Assembly: GCA_030531495.1 (NCBI GenBank)
Contig: JAUNNJ010000002.1
Span: 1 to 64,000, forward strand
Direction: 5' to 3'
DNA from: Bacteroidales bacterium
GTDB lineage: Bacteria > Bacteroidota > Bacteroidia > Bacteroidales > Muribaculaceae
DNA: 64,000 bases
In this document: positions 8,406-16,194 of the stretch, one piece after another
Layout of the letters: every line of letters starts with the position of its first letter
How positions within the stretch are numbered: position 1 is the stretch's first letter
Notes under the pieces: model-generated
Databases searched by the model: none
What the model was told of the DNA's origin: nothing
The model's input: only the letters and a program-made list of their open reading frames with translations
Translations under genes and position numbers: made by a program

Positions 8406-11400
8406 TTAATAAACTGCGAATTCGTAGATGCGAGCCACAATGCCATCGAACTGAGTGGCCTTGGTGACATAGAGGCGCACATAGCGCGCTTTCACTGGCT
8501 CAGCGAGTTTGCGGGAGGTCTCAATGTCGGTGTTGTTGGTCACCTGGTCTACGGTCTTCCATTCGTCATCAATGTTTTCTTTCACTTGAAGGCAGAAATC
8601 TTTGGTGACATATGACATGTTTTCGATGGCGGCATGCATCACTTCCCATTCGCGGATAGTGGTCACTTCGCCGAGGTCGAAAGCAATGTATTTGTCGTGT
8701 ATCTTGCTGCTTGCGTCGCACCATTTGGTGTCCATATCGCCATCCACTGCGAGTTCGGCACGCTCCCCCTTCTTCACTTCGCCCGAACGGTCAATGCAAG
8801 GCTTACCCTCAAGCAGATTCCCCACTTGGTTGGCACGACTGTCGACACACTTCAGTGGCAAATCCACACGCATCAAGTTGGTGGCAGGAGTGAGTGCTCC
8901 TTGTGAATCGGCCGAAGCGGTGGCAGCAAACACCACCACATGCTTGTCGGTGGGGAGAGTCATCGATGTGGCTCCTGCAGGCACGTCGACAGGAATCATA
9001 AACATATAGGTGTATTCGTATGGCATATCGCCCTTCACCATGTGGTGGCGGTGAGTGCCCACAAATGCCACTTCAGATGGCTTGATATAGCCTTCGGTGT
9101 GCCCATAATGGCCCCATTGACCAATAAATCCCGTATAGGATGGCACGGTGATTTCAGTTTCCGGTTTCGCCACTTTCTTGCCCTTGAATTGAAGTGTAGC
9201 CTTAGTGTCGGCGCCTGTGGAAGCTGCAAGGAGATAAATGAGAGAATAACCGGCAGGGATGTCGATGGTTTGACCATCACACTTCACCGCGCACTTGGCA
9301 TCGGCTTCGCCAAGACGGAAGGTGACACCGCCGTAGGTAAGGTCGCTTGGTAGCAGTTCGGCAGCGAAAGCATAGCCTCTGCCATCAAAATTCGATGAAG
9401 TGTGGAATGCATTGTAGGTGCCTATAGCGGCATTGCCTGGCAATTCAAGAGGCACTTGTGCCACAGGAGTAGCCTTCACAGAAGGTGTGGCGAGGCGCAC
9501 TTTGTAAGTCTTGATGCCAAAGGCAGGCACATTCACGCTCAACACTTTACCCGAAGCGGTGGCGGGGCCGATAGGTTGCTCAATACCGTTGAGTTCTTGC
9601 GCTTCCGCAATGTCGGCAGCGAAAGTGAAATCGGCATTTTGTGCACCTCGACCCGATGTTTCGAAGAAGCGAACCACATATTCATTGTCGCTTTCTTCGG
9701 CTTTCTTCATTGCTTTCAGCACCACATTCGGATTGCTTGACGACGCAAACGAATAGGCCTTGCCCAAGTCGCCAGCATGCTTTGGTGCCACATAGCTCTT
9801 CACACCCTGATTCAATTGTTCAGCCTTTGCCACTACACCGGCATCTTGGTATGAGCCTTGATGGGCAACGATAGAATAGGTGAACTGATGGTGGCCATGG
9901 TCTTGCACACCTTGGTAATTGTAATTACTGCCCACCCCTGGAGTGTGGAGCAAGGTGAGGCGGATGGTGTTGTCGGCTGGTTTGTCCCAACCATATTTGC
10001 AGTCGTTGAGCACCGACACACCATAAGTGCCATCGGTGGTAGCAAGGTCGGCCCATTGATGAGCATACACTTCATAGGCTTGGTCGGTGTTGTTGCCACG
10101 TTGCACAGCACCAAGGCCAAGGTCGTAGGTGGCTTTTGGATTACTGAACGCCATTGGGAATTCGGCTTTCAGCAACGAGTTTTTCTCTTGCCAATCCACA
10201 TCGTTGAAGATGTCGATTCGGTCGGCTTGTGCACCTTCATAGAGGCGAATGTATTGTGTGATAGATGAATTTCCAAATTTGCGAGTCACCTTCAGCGCCT
10301 TACGCACATCGCCGTTTTCCACCTGTTGGATTTCAGCGGCGCTGATGCTTTGAGGAGCCTTGTCGATTTCGCTCTTGATGATTTCCCATGCAGGCCATAC
10401 GGTGGACATATTGGAGGTGAACAACGCAAGGCGGAAAGCCTTGCCGTCGGCCACGAGTTGCTTTCCAGTGCGCTTGTCGATGAGCGAGCAGATGTCGCCG
10501 TTGGCATCAAGGCGAAGGCTGTACACGCTGTTTTCAAGTGTGTTGGCATCAATACTTGTCGCTGCAGGAGTGCCTGTTGAAGTTTTCACGTCATACACCA
10601 CATAGCCCAGCGCAGGCACTTGCGCATCAATGAGCACACGAGTTTTGCCAGCTTCACTGCTGAGCACTTGTGCACTCACACGCTTGCCGTTCTCGTTGGT
10701 CACTGCCACGCTCTTCACAGGTTTCGCCGTGGCTATTTCCACCTCTACAGCTTCGCCCGAAGCCGCTCCCGATGGATTGTAGAGCACCACAGGAATGCCA
10801 CTCACTTGCGTATTGAGTCGGCGGCTCACTGCGCCCACCGAGGTAGAGAGCACATTAGTGAACTGCTTCAGCGAAATCAGTTCGTCGTTCCACGAAAATT
10901 CGTAAGCGCGAGGAATACTGGTGCCGGTGAGGTCGTCGTGGAACTGATGCCACACGAAGCGCTTCCACGCATCGTTGAGGAGTGAGGAAGGATATGCCAC
11001 TGCCCCCATCCAGTCGGCCACCACTGCAGCGCGTTCGGCAGCGAGTGCCATCTGCTCGTTGCGACGGTTAAAGAGTTTCATAGCTGCTTGCGAGGTGTAG
11101 CAGCCTGTGCCGTGCACATCCATCAGCAACTCTCCTTTGAACACAGGGAGTTCGGGATGCGATTCAAATGGCATATAGTCTTTGAAAATCTGGTCGCTGG
11201 CTGTGCTGAGAATCTTGATGTCGGCATCGCCCTTAACACTTGCTTCCACGGCACGAACCGATCCAATTGTGGGAGAGCCTCCAGTATCGCCTGTGCCATA
11301 GTAATAGTAGGCTGTGCCAAACGGATTTTCGGCTACCGATTTCTTGATTTTTGCATTTTCAGCCAAGTTTTCGCCGTCTTTCCATTTTCCGGTGTAGTTG

Positions 11401-12023
11401 TGACCATCAGGCACCATCATGATTCGAGAGCCATCCACACCTTCCCACATACCGAAGTCGAACGGAATTATCTTGTCGCCTTCATAGAATGGATGATGGC
11501 GCCACTGAAGTTTCTGGGTTGAAAAGCCTATCAAGCCGCAATGCTTTGCCACAGTAGGAATCGTGTAACTGAAGCCGAAGCAGTCGGGTAGGAAAATGTC
11601 GGTGGAAAGCACGCCAAACTCCTTTTGATAGAAGTGCTGACCGAGCATAATGTTACGCAAGAACACTTCGGGATTTGGCAAGTTGGTGTCGTTGGCGTCC
11701 CACGAAGCCCCGCTGATGTGCCATCGTCCGCACTTGATATAGTCCTTCACACGCTCGTAGGCATCGCGGTAGTATTCCTTCATCCACGCATATTTCACGC
11801 CACCTTCAAAGTTGAAAATGTAGTTAGGATACTTCTCCAGCAGGTGCAAGTTGGTGTTCATTGTCTTGGGAACATATTCGCGTATGGATGTCTGCACATC
11901 CCAGTTCCATTGCGTATCGAAATGGGCATCCGAAACAAGGTATGCCTTCTTCTCTGTTTGTTGAGCCATCGCTGTGGTGCCCATAGCACACAGAGCGGCA
12001 ATCAGCCATCCTTTTATTTTCAT
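8406..12023 (-). CDS. Secreted GH38 alpha-mannosidase with C-terminal F5/8 domain
   Basis: Very large glycoside hydrolase of 1205 residues. The ATG at 12021-12023 gives a clean signal peptide (MKIKGWLIAALCAMGTTAMA). An earlier in-frame ATG lies beyond the TATCTTTG promoter box. The GH38 catalytic domain starts at once, with the zinc-site motif HFDTQWNW near residue 31 and the nucleophile region LPDCFGFSYTIP near 170. The central GH38 beta domains follow. The C-terminal 150 residues (MDTKWCDASS, FDLGEVTTIREWEV, VKARYVRLYVTK) form a discoidin/F5/8 type C carbohydrate-binding module. It probably trims alpha-mannosides of host or yeast glycans. It appears monocistronic, without a SusC/D pair nearby. 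Confidence 0.9.
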   Translation of the reverse strand: MKIKGWLIAALCAMGTTAMAQQTEKKAYLVSDAHFDTQWNWDVQTSIREYVPKTMNTNLHLLEKYPNYIFNFEGGVKYAWMKEYYRDAYERVKDYIKCGRWHISGASWDANDTNLPNPEVFLRNIMLGQHFYQKEFGVLSTDIFLPDCFGFSYTIPTVAKHCGLIGFSTQKLQWRHHPFYEGDKIIPFDFGMWEGVDGSRIMMVPDGHNYTGKWKDGENLAENAKIKKSVAENPFGTAYYYYGTGDTGGSPTIGSVRAVEASVKGDADIKILSTASDQIFKDYMPFESHPELPVFKGELLMDVHGTGCYTSQAAMKLFNRRNEQMALAAERAAVVADWMGAVAYPSSLLNDAWKRFVWHQFHDDLTGTSIPRAYEFSWNDELISLKQFTNVLSTSVGAVSRRLNTQVSGIPVVLYNPSGAASGEAVEVEIATAKPVKSVAVTNENGKRVSAQVLSSEAGKTRVLIDAQVPALGYVVYDVKTSTGTPAATSIDANTLENSVYSLRLDANGDICSLIDKRTGKQLVADGKAFRLALFTSNMSTVWPAWEIIKSEIDKAPQSISAAEIQQVENGDVRKALKVTRKFGNSSITQYIRLYEGAQADRIDIFNDVDWQEKNSLLKAEFPMAFSNPKATYDLGLGAVQRGNNTDQAYEVYAHQWADLATTDGTYGVSVLNDCKYGWDKPADNTIRLTLLHTPGVGSNYNYQGVQDHGHHQFTYSIVAHQGSYQDAGVVAKAEQLNQGVKSYVAPKHAGDLGKAYSFASSSNPNVVLKAMKKAEESDNEYVVRFFETSGRGAQNADFTFAADIAEAQELNGIEQPIGPATASGKVLSVNVPAFGIKTYKVRLATPSVKATPVAQVPLELPGNAAIGTYNAFHTSSNFDGRGYAFAAELLPSDLTYGGVTFRLGEADAKCAVKCDGQTIDIPAGYSLIYLLAASTGADTKATLQFKGKKVAKPETEITVPSYTGFIGQWGHYGHTEGYIKPSEVAFVGTHRHHMVKGDMPYEYTYMFMIPVDVPAGATSMTLPTDKHVVVFAATASADSQGALTPATNLMRVDLPLKCVDSRANQVGNLLEGKPCIDRSGEVKKGERAELAVDGDMDTKWCDASSKIHDKYIAFDLGEVTTIREWEVMHAAIENMSYVTKDFCLQVKENIDDEWKTVDQVTNNTDIETSRKLAEPVKARYVRLYVTKATQFDGIVARIYEFAVY

Positions 12024-12053
12024 ATGAAATGCGTTTAGTTTTTCTATTTTCCA

Positions 12054-12061
12054 CAAAGATA
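12054..12061 (-). promoter_or_regulatory. -7 box of GH38 gene
   Basis: Minus-strand TATCTTTG, 31 bases before the ATG at 12021-12023. Confidence 0.6.
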
Positions 12062-12496
12062 ATGCATATTTCTTACACATTATTGCATATTTGATGCAAA
12101 AATTATCCGCAATGTCGCACACCCCCAACCCTACGCCAATAATTCTTTCAACTCCAAATCCGCCCAGTAGAAAAAAGGGTGTGGATAGAACAAATTTGCG
12201 CCCACGATAGATGCGCTGTTTGAAAATCGAGCAGGGATGCTTGAACGGAAAAAATCAAAAAGTCGAGATGATTAGGCATGAGGACTATGAGCCTCTTGTG
12301 AGCGAAGTGGCAACGACCTCCGAAAGCACGCTTTCTGCGCTCGTTTCCACTCCACTCCCACAGTCGCGCTCTCGCACGCCTGCAGCCTAATCACCTCAAA
12401 GAAAAAACGCTGACGCGAACAAAAAAACGCTCTTACGAGCGAGCAAAATAGGCGCTAAAAACAGGAATAACAACTCTTTTTTGTAAAGTTGCTTCT

Positions 12497-12628
12497 AAAT
12501 GCTTTACACACAATGTTGTAGGGATGCTCGGCTCGAGCGTCCGGCATCTAATAAATTGACAATCAGCCATGTGTAAAGCGGACGCTTGAGCCAAGCGTCC
12601 CTACAAAAACATCTTCATATATCGGCAC
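12497..12628. repeat. Family I double-hairpin variant, copy D
   Basis: Two hairpins face each other. The first reads GGGATGCTCGGCTCGAGCGTCC and the second GGACGCTT-GAGCC-AAGCGTCC. They are separated by about 40 bases and flanked by GTAG/CTAC. It is nearly colinear with copy E at 42115-42245, including AAATGCT at the left and TTCATATATCGGCA at the right. In the second hairpin both arms differ from copy C yet still pair (C-G to T-A). Confidence 0.75.
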
Positions 12629-12681
12629 AATTCCATTTTTTTGTAGCCGAAGGCTTTTTTTTGTTGCAGAGCACTTTTTGT

Positions 12682-12813
12682 CACAGCCGTTTCCTGGCAT
12701 GTCGGGCTACCCGACATTGTCTGTGGAGAGGCGAATATAGCTAAAGCTTGCTTTGGGTATAGTCGTCTCTCCACAGGCAAGGATGAGCTGAAAGCCATCA
12801 GAAAACGGCTGTG
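12682..12813 (+). ncRNA. Three-branched folded element, possible RNA
   Basis: The outer stem CACAGCCGTTTCCTG pairs with CAGAAAACGGCTGTG, 14 of 15 positions. Inside are two hairpins: ATGTCGGG-CTA-CCCGACAT at 12699-12717, and CTGTGGAGAGGCGA pairing with TCGTCTCTCCACAG (12721-12734 with 12763-12776), which continues through weaker pairs to a small AAAG/CTTT tip. The plus strand ends in TTTTTT after the outer stem, as in an intrinsic terminator, while the minus strand does not. It could be a structured RNA of about 135 bases or a MITE with 15-bp terminal inverted repeats. No known RNA family is recognised. Confidence 0.45.
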
Positions 12814-12911
12814 TTTTTTGATCTACACTTCCCCGATACAGAGTTTGTGAGAAATGTAATCAACAGGAGATAACTATCCCCACTACTATTCCACTTGCGT
12901 AGTGAGCCTGC

Positions 12912-12950
12912 AAACAAAAAAAGAAGTTGCCCCTATTTGCGGAAGCAACT
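12912..12950 (-). terminator. Terminator of polysaccharide deacetylase gene
   Basis: On the minus strand AGTTGC and GCAACT pair around a GC-containing loop and are followed by TTCTTTTTTTG, 45 bases after the stop codon. Confidence 0.75.
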
Positions 12951-12994
12951 GCCTATTTTTTCTGCTCAGTGGAGCAAGCCTTGACACATGCGAA

Positions 12995-14302
12995 TTATGC
13001 CACAGAATCGGTCTTCAAAGATGTGGACTTTTCACTATCCTTTTTTGAATGGTGGTCGTGGCTTGAGTGATGGTCCGACGAATGTTTCTTTTCCGAAGGT
13101 TTTTCCAAAGACTTTGTTGAAGGCTTTTCAACAGGTTTTACTTCAGCCTTTGCTGCAGGCTTGCTTGGAGCTGCAGGGGCTGCTTTGCTTGCTTTTCCCG
13201 ATTTTTCAGCATTCATCGAGGCACGTAGTGCATTCAAGCGTTCCTTCTTTTTTTCGCCGCCATGCCAGCAAACGTAGTCCACACTGTTGAGCACGCCAAA
13301 TTCATATCCCTGCTGCTTAAAATAGTGGATAATTTGAGGCAATGCTTGCACGGTAGTGAGTTTAGCACCGGTATCGTGCATCAGCAAGCACATCACATTG
13401 TGATAGGTGTGGCAAGCCGAGTTCACCAAGCGTGAAACTGGCACGTTGTTGCCCGAAGCATCCTGTGAATCAAGGTTCCAGTCGACGAACTGATATCCGC
13501 TGTCGAGAAGCGCCACGCAGAGCTTGTCCATAAATTTGGGGTCGGAATTGTATTTGCGGTTGATCGTGTTGCTACTTCCACCTGGGTGACGCAAAATTCG
13601 TGAACGCTTTCCTGTGTACTTTTCAATCAAATCGTTGATTTTATTGAGGTCTTCAAAATACGATTCAATGCTTTTGTAGATTCTGAAGTCGTGGGAGTAG
13701 GTGTGAATCACCACTTCGTGTCCTTCTTTCGCGATAGCTCCTAATCGGTCGATATAGTGCGAGAACTGAGCCGTGACAAAGAATGTGGCTTTCACCTTTT
13801 CATCTCGGAGAATTTTGAGAAGTTGGTCGGTGCAGACGGATGGTCCGTCGTCGAAAGTGAGGTAGATGATTTTTTCATTCTTACCCACCACGCGTAGCTG
13901 CTCAGTGACAGTGGTCACATTTTGTGCCGAGTCCTTGGCTGTATAGACCACGTTGTATGTGCCCTGCTGATTCCATTTCACTTGAGAAGAGTCGATGGTG
14001 AGCTTCACCAGCCCAGAGTTGTCGGTCACCTTCAGCCCCTTAGTAAGAAATGTGGAATCGTGGCCTTCGCCTTCCATGATCATCATCGGTCCACGGGTTG
14101 TAATTACTGGGGATATAGAGTCGTCGGGATTGGAGGCGAAAATAGAATCGCCGGCTTTTCCATTACAAGATACGATTGTAGCAATAAATGCTAACGAAAA
14201 CAAGCATAAGGCTTTTTGCCAAGATTGAAAATATTTCACTTTTTCTATTATGTTTTTTTTGCGTGCGCTAATATTTCTTCCCTGTGTAAAACATTTCATC
14301 AT
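12995..14302 (-). CDS. Polysaccharide deacetylase with Ig-like N-domain
   Basis: Membrane-attached NodB-fold (carbohydrate esterase 4) protein. The N-terminal part has a hydrophobic segment ending IATIVSC, a possible lipobox, then an Ig-like domain of the DUF5011 type (TDNSGLVKLTID, GTYNVVYTAKDSAQN). The NodB domain follows, with TFDDGPS supplying the Asp-Asp pair, HTYSHD the zinc histidines and RHPGGSSN. The last 75 residues are rich in Lys, Pro, Ala, Ser and His and are probably unstructured. Likely substrates are peptidoglycan or another GlcNAc polymer. The start is uncertain: tandem ATGs at 14297-14302 were chosen, but an ATG at 14353 is in frame and close to the promoter box. Confidence 0.82.
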   Translation of the reverse strand: MMKCFTQGRNISARKKNIIEKVKYFQSWQKALCLFSLAFIATIVSCNGKAGDSIFASNPDDSISPVITTRGPMMIMEGEGHDSTFLTKGLKVTDNSGLVKLTIDSSQVKWNQQGTYNVVYTAKDSAQNVTTVTEQLRVVGKNEKIIYLTFDDGPSVCTDQLLKILRDEKVKATFFVTAQFSHYIDRLGAIAKEGHEVVIHTYSHDFRIYKSIESYFEDLNKINDLIEKYTGKRSRILRHPGGSSNTINRKYNSDPKFMDKLCVALLDSGYQFVDWNLDSQDASGNNVPVSRLVNSACHTYHNVMCLLMHDTGAKLTTVQALPQIIHYFKQQGYEFGVLNSVDYVCWHGGEKKKERLNALRASMNAEKSGKASKAAPAAPSKPAAKAEVKPVEKPSTKSLEKPSEKKHSSDHHSSHDHHSKKDSEKSTSLKTDSVA

Positions 14303-14370
14303 GCTAATCAATAGCCAAAACACAGACTCGATTTTTACGTACGTGAAATTCAAAATTTAATTAATCGGTG

Positions 14371-14378
14371 CAAAGTTA
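14371..14378 (-). promoter_or_regulatory. -7 box of deacetylase gene
   Basis: Minus-strand TAACTTTG. The distance is 69 bases to the ATG pair at 14302 and 18 bases to the ATG at 14353, so it does not settle the start. Confidence 0.5.
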
Positions 14379-14539
14379 CAAAAAAATCATAGAATTAGCG
14401 CAAGAAAACCAGAGTATTACCACAGCAATAAGCACAAAAAAAACATTTATACCATAGTAAAAAACGATACATCTTCCACAACACGAACTGCTCGTGACTG
14501 CAAAAGATGTATCGCCTATATCCTGATGAACTATCGGGG

Positions 14540-15124
14540 TCAATAAGTATCGTGCTTTGAAGCATTATATTTGTCAAACAAGTCGAGGCACTCTTTGCGG
14601 CCAACCTCTTCCATGAAGTCGCCCAATTTGTCGCGACCGCCGAAAATCTTGTCGAATTTGTCGTCACGGAAACCGATGCGTCCGTTGTCTTCGATTGTGC
14701 AGCCATAGTAAACCTTACTGATGTTGGCCCACATACATGCACACAAGCACATGTGGCATGGCTCGCCAGTGGTGTAGATGGTGCATCCGCTCAGGTCAAA
14801 AGTGCCGAGATTTTTTCCGGCATCGCGGATAGCGCTCACTTCGCCATGCGCAGTGGCGTCGTTGTGGCTCAACACGCAGTTGTGGCCGCGGCCCACAATC
14901 TTTCCGTCTTTAACAATCACAGAACCGAATGGTCCTCCGTCGTGGGCTTCAATGCCCTTTGTGGCCTCTTCAATGGCCAGTTTCATGTAATCAATATGTT
15001 CCATTTTTTCTTTGTCTTTGTTGTTATATTTTTCTTTGTTGTCACTGCATGAATTGAACAAAATTGGAATTAGCGCAAAAAACGCCAATCCAAGTAGACC
15101 TAAATATTTATTATGAATTATCAT
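14540..15124 (-). CDS. Exported nucleobase/nucleoside deaminase
   Basis: Zinc-dependent deaminase of the cytidine/guanine-deaminase superfamily, 194 residues. Catalytic motifs are HGE (93-95) and PCHMC (122-126), with GGPFGSVIVKDG before them as in GuaD-like guanine deaminases. The first 40 residues are unusual: a hydrophobic stretch LGLLGLAFFALIPILFNSC ends in Cys26 like a lipoprotein signal and is followed by SDNKEKYNNKDKEK, resembling the charged export tags of Bacteroidota surface lipoproteins. An internal ATG (Met41) would give a normal cytosolic protein of family length, so two starts are possible. Family members deaminate guanine, cytosine or tRNA adenosine. The cap and C-terminus favour guanine. 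Confidence 0.82.
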   Translation of the reverse strand: MIIHNKYLGLLGLAFFALIPILFNSCSDNKEKYNNKDKEKMEHIDYMKLAIEEATKGIEAHDGGPFGSVIVKDGKIVGRGHNCVLSHNDATAHGEVSAIRDAGKNLGTFDLSGCTIYTTGEPCHMCLCACMWANISKVYYGCTIEDNGRIGFRDDKFDKIFGGRDKLGDFMEEVGRKECLDLFDKYNASKHDTY

Positions 15125-15326
15125 CTAAGTTATGAATAGATAATTAGTAAAAATACTCTTGATACTACCGTGATATAAAAAAATAGCGGGGCAAAGTTAC
15201 AAATAACATTGCAAAAAACTTATCTTTTGGTTGTTTTTTTTGCGACACAGCACACTCCACAAACCACACAAAATCACTTTTAGCCCAGAACAACATGGCC
15301 ATTCTGTCCTAATTGATTTTCTTGAT

Positions 15327-15629
15327 TTATCCAAACACAAGAATGGCAATAATGAGCAAAATGAGCGCTACCAGACCAAAAACCACAGACCCAATGCCCT
15401 TTCCGGGCTCGGCGTATTCGGGATGGCGAGGCAATCGCGACTCGTCGAACTCCGCCAACTGCTCTAAGTATTCCGCCTTGGCATTGGCCAACTCCTGCTC
15501 ACGGCGCATTTCCTCATCGAGGCGCGCCTGCTCCCCTTTCGGATTGAGGATACAGTCGAAATATTCCTGACCTGGAGCCAAGCGCTGTACAGGGTCGGTG
15601 CGTTGCTGTTTCTTGCGATATTCTTTCAT
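15327..15629 (-). CDS. Small tail-anchored membrane protein
   Basis: Hypothetical protein of 100 residues from the ATG at 15627-15629. The N-terminal two thirds are soluble, highly charged and probably alpha-helical (EEMRREQELANAKAEYLEQLAEFDE). The C-terminus is a single hydrophobic helix (VVFGLVALILLIIAILVFG). The arrangement suggests a cytoplasmic coiled coil anchored in the inner membrane. No family is recognised. The neighbours (deaminase downstream, a non-coding gap upstream) do not suggest a role. Confidence 0.55.
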   Translation of the reverse strand: MKEYRKKQQRTDPVQRLAPGQEYFDCILNPKGEQARLDEEMRREQELANAKAEYLEQLAEFDESRLPRHPEYAEPGKGIGSVVFGLVALILLIIAILVFG

Positions 15630-15790
15630 CGCCACAAAGATAAAGATTTTTTCTCAAAAAGCAGATTTCTTATTGAATTTAAGCCATGGGCATGCGGCAG
15701 AATTCGGCTTTTTCTTGGGGATGACTCGATATTATAGATATTCGGGATATTCGGGGATGGAGGGTGGAAAAAATGGTGGGGAAATAGGGA

Positions 15791-15947
15791 CAAAAAAAAT
15801 CCCTGATATCACTATCGGGGATTGCTTAACTAATTAACCTTCTAATACCATTAACATAAACCTTAAACAAAATGAAATAAAAACCGTCGTCACGACGCTT
15901 AGAATTTCACAACCTTAAAAACTAATACCATGAAAAACCGATACAAA
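15791..15947 (-). ncRNA. Candidate small RNA
   Basis: A minus-strand unit of about 155 bases is bounded by a TAATTTTG -7 box at 15954-15961 and a terminator (AATCCCCGATAGTGATATCAGGGATT with T8 at 15791-15823). No minus-strand gene explains the terminator. Inside are a perfect CGTCG-TGA-CGACG hairpin, two copies of ATGGTATTAG and three of AAGGTT. It is a prediction only. The same DNA could be a degenerate plus-strand leader. Confidence 0.4.
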
Positions 15948-16154
15948 ATTAGACTTTATATGTTATACAACATAATTTTTCAGCAACTTTCTTATATTTT
16001 TTAACACCTTTTAATACTTTACGCCGATTTTGTCAGTCATTTTGCCACAAAATGGCGGTTTTTGGTAGCAAAAGTCACATTTTATTTTCTTTGACGAGAT
16101 GCATTTTTCCACCAAAAACCACTCAAGATTTATCAATTTGATTATAAAAATCAC

Positions 16155-16162
16155 TAATTTTG
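16155..16162 (+). promoter_or_regulatory. -7 box of metallophosphoesterase gene
   Basis: TAATTTTG lies 32 bases before the ATG at 16195 and supports that start over the in-frame ATG at 16099. Confidence 0.55.
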
Positions 16163-16194
16163 CCACAAAGAACAAAAAAACAACTAACAAACAC

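Larger units (their letters stand above)
12024..12994. other. Long intergenic region, repeats and folded element
   Basis: About 970 bases without a credible gene. It contains the GH38 promoter, a segment at 12267-12395 whose ends are inverted copies of TGATTAGGC, a family I double-hairpin copy at 12497-12628, the three-branched folded element at 12682-12813 and the deacetylase terminator at 12912-12950. Short open frames here have no protein-like features. Confidence 0.6.
15630..16194. other. Intergenic region with orphan terminator
   Basis: No protein gene. It holds a minus-strand TAATTTTG box (15954-15961), a perfect minus-strand terminator (15791-15823) and the promoter of the metallophosphoesterase gene. 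The plus strand reads like a Bacteroidota leader (TAATTAACCTTCTAATACC) running into a 24-codon open frame at about 15930-16004. It could be the remnant of a lost gene. Confidence 0.4.

Noticed and set aside
12601..12798. 65-codon minus-strand frame in the spacer near 12.7 kb
   Set aside because: The frame overlaps the folded element and part of a repeat copy; the peptide has no signal, domain or promoter.
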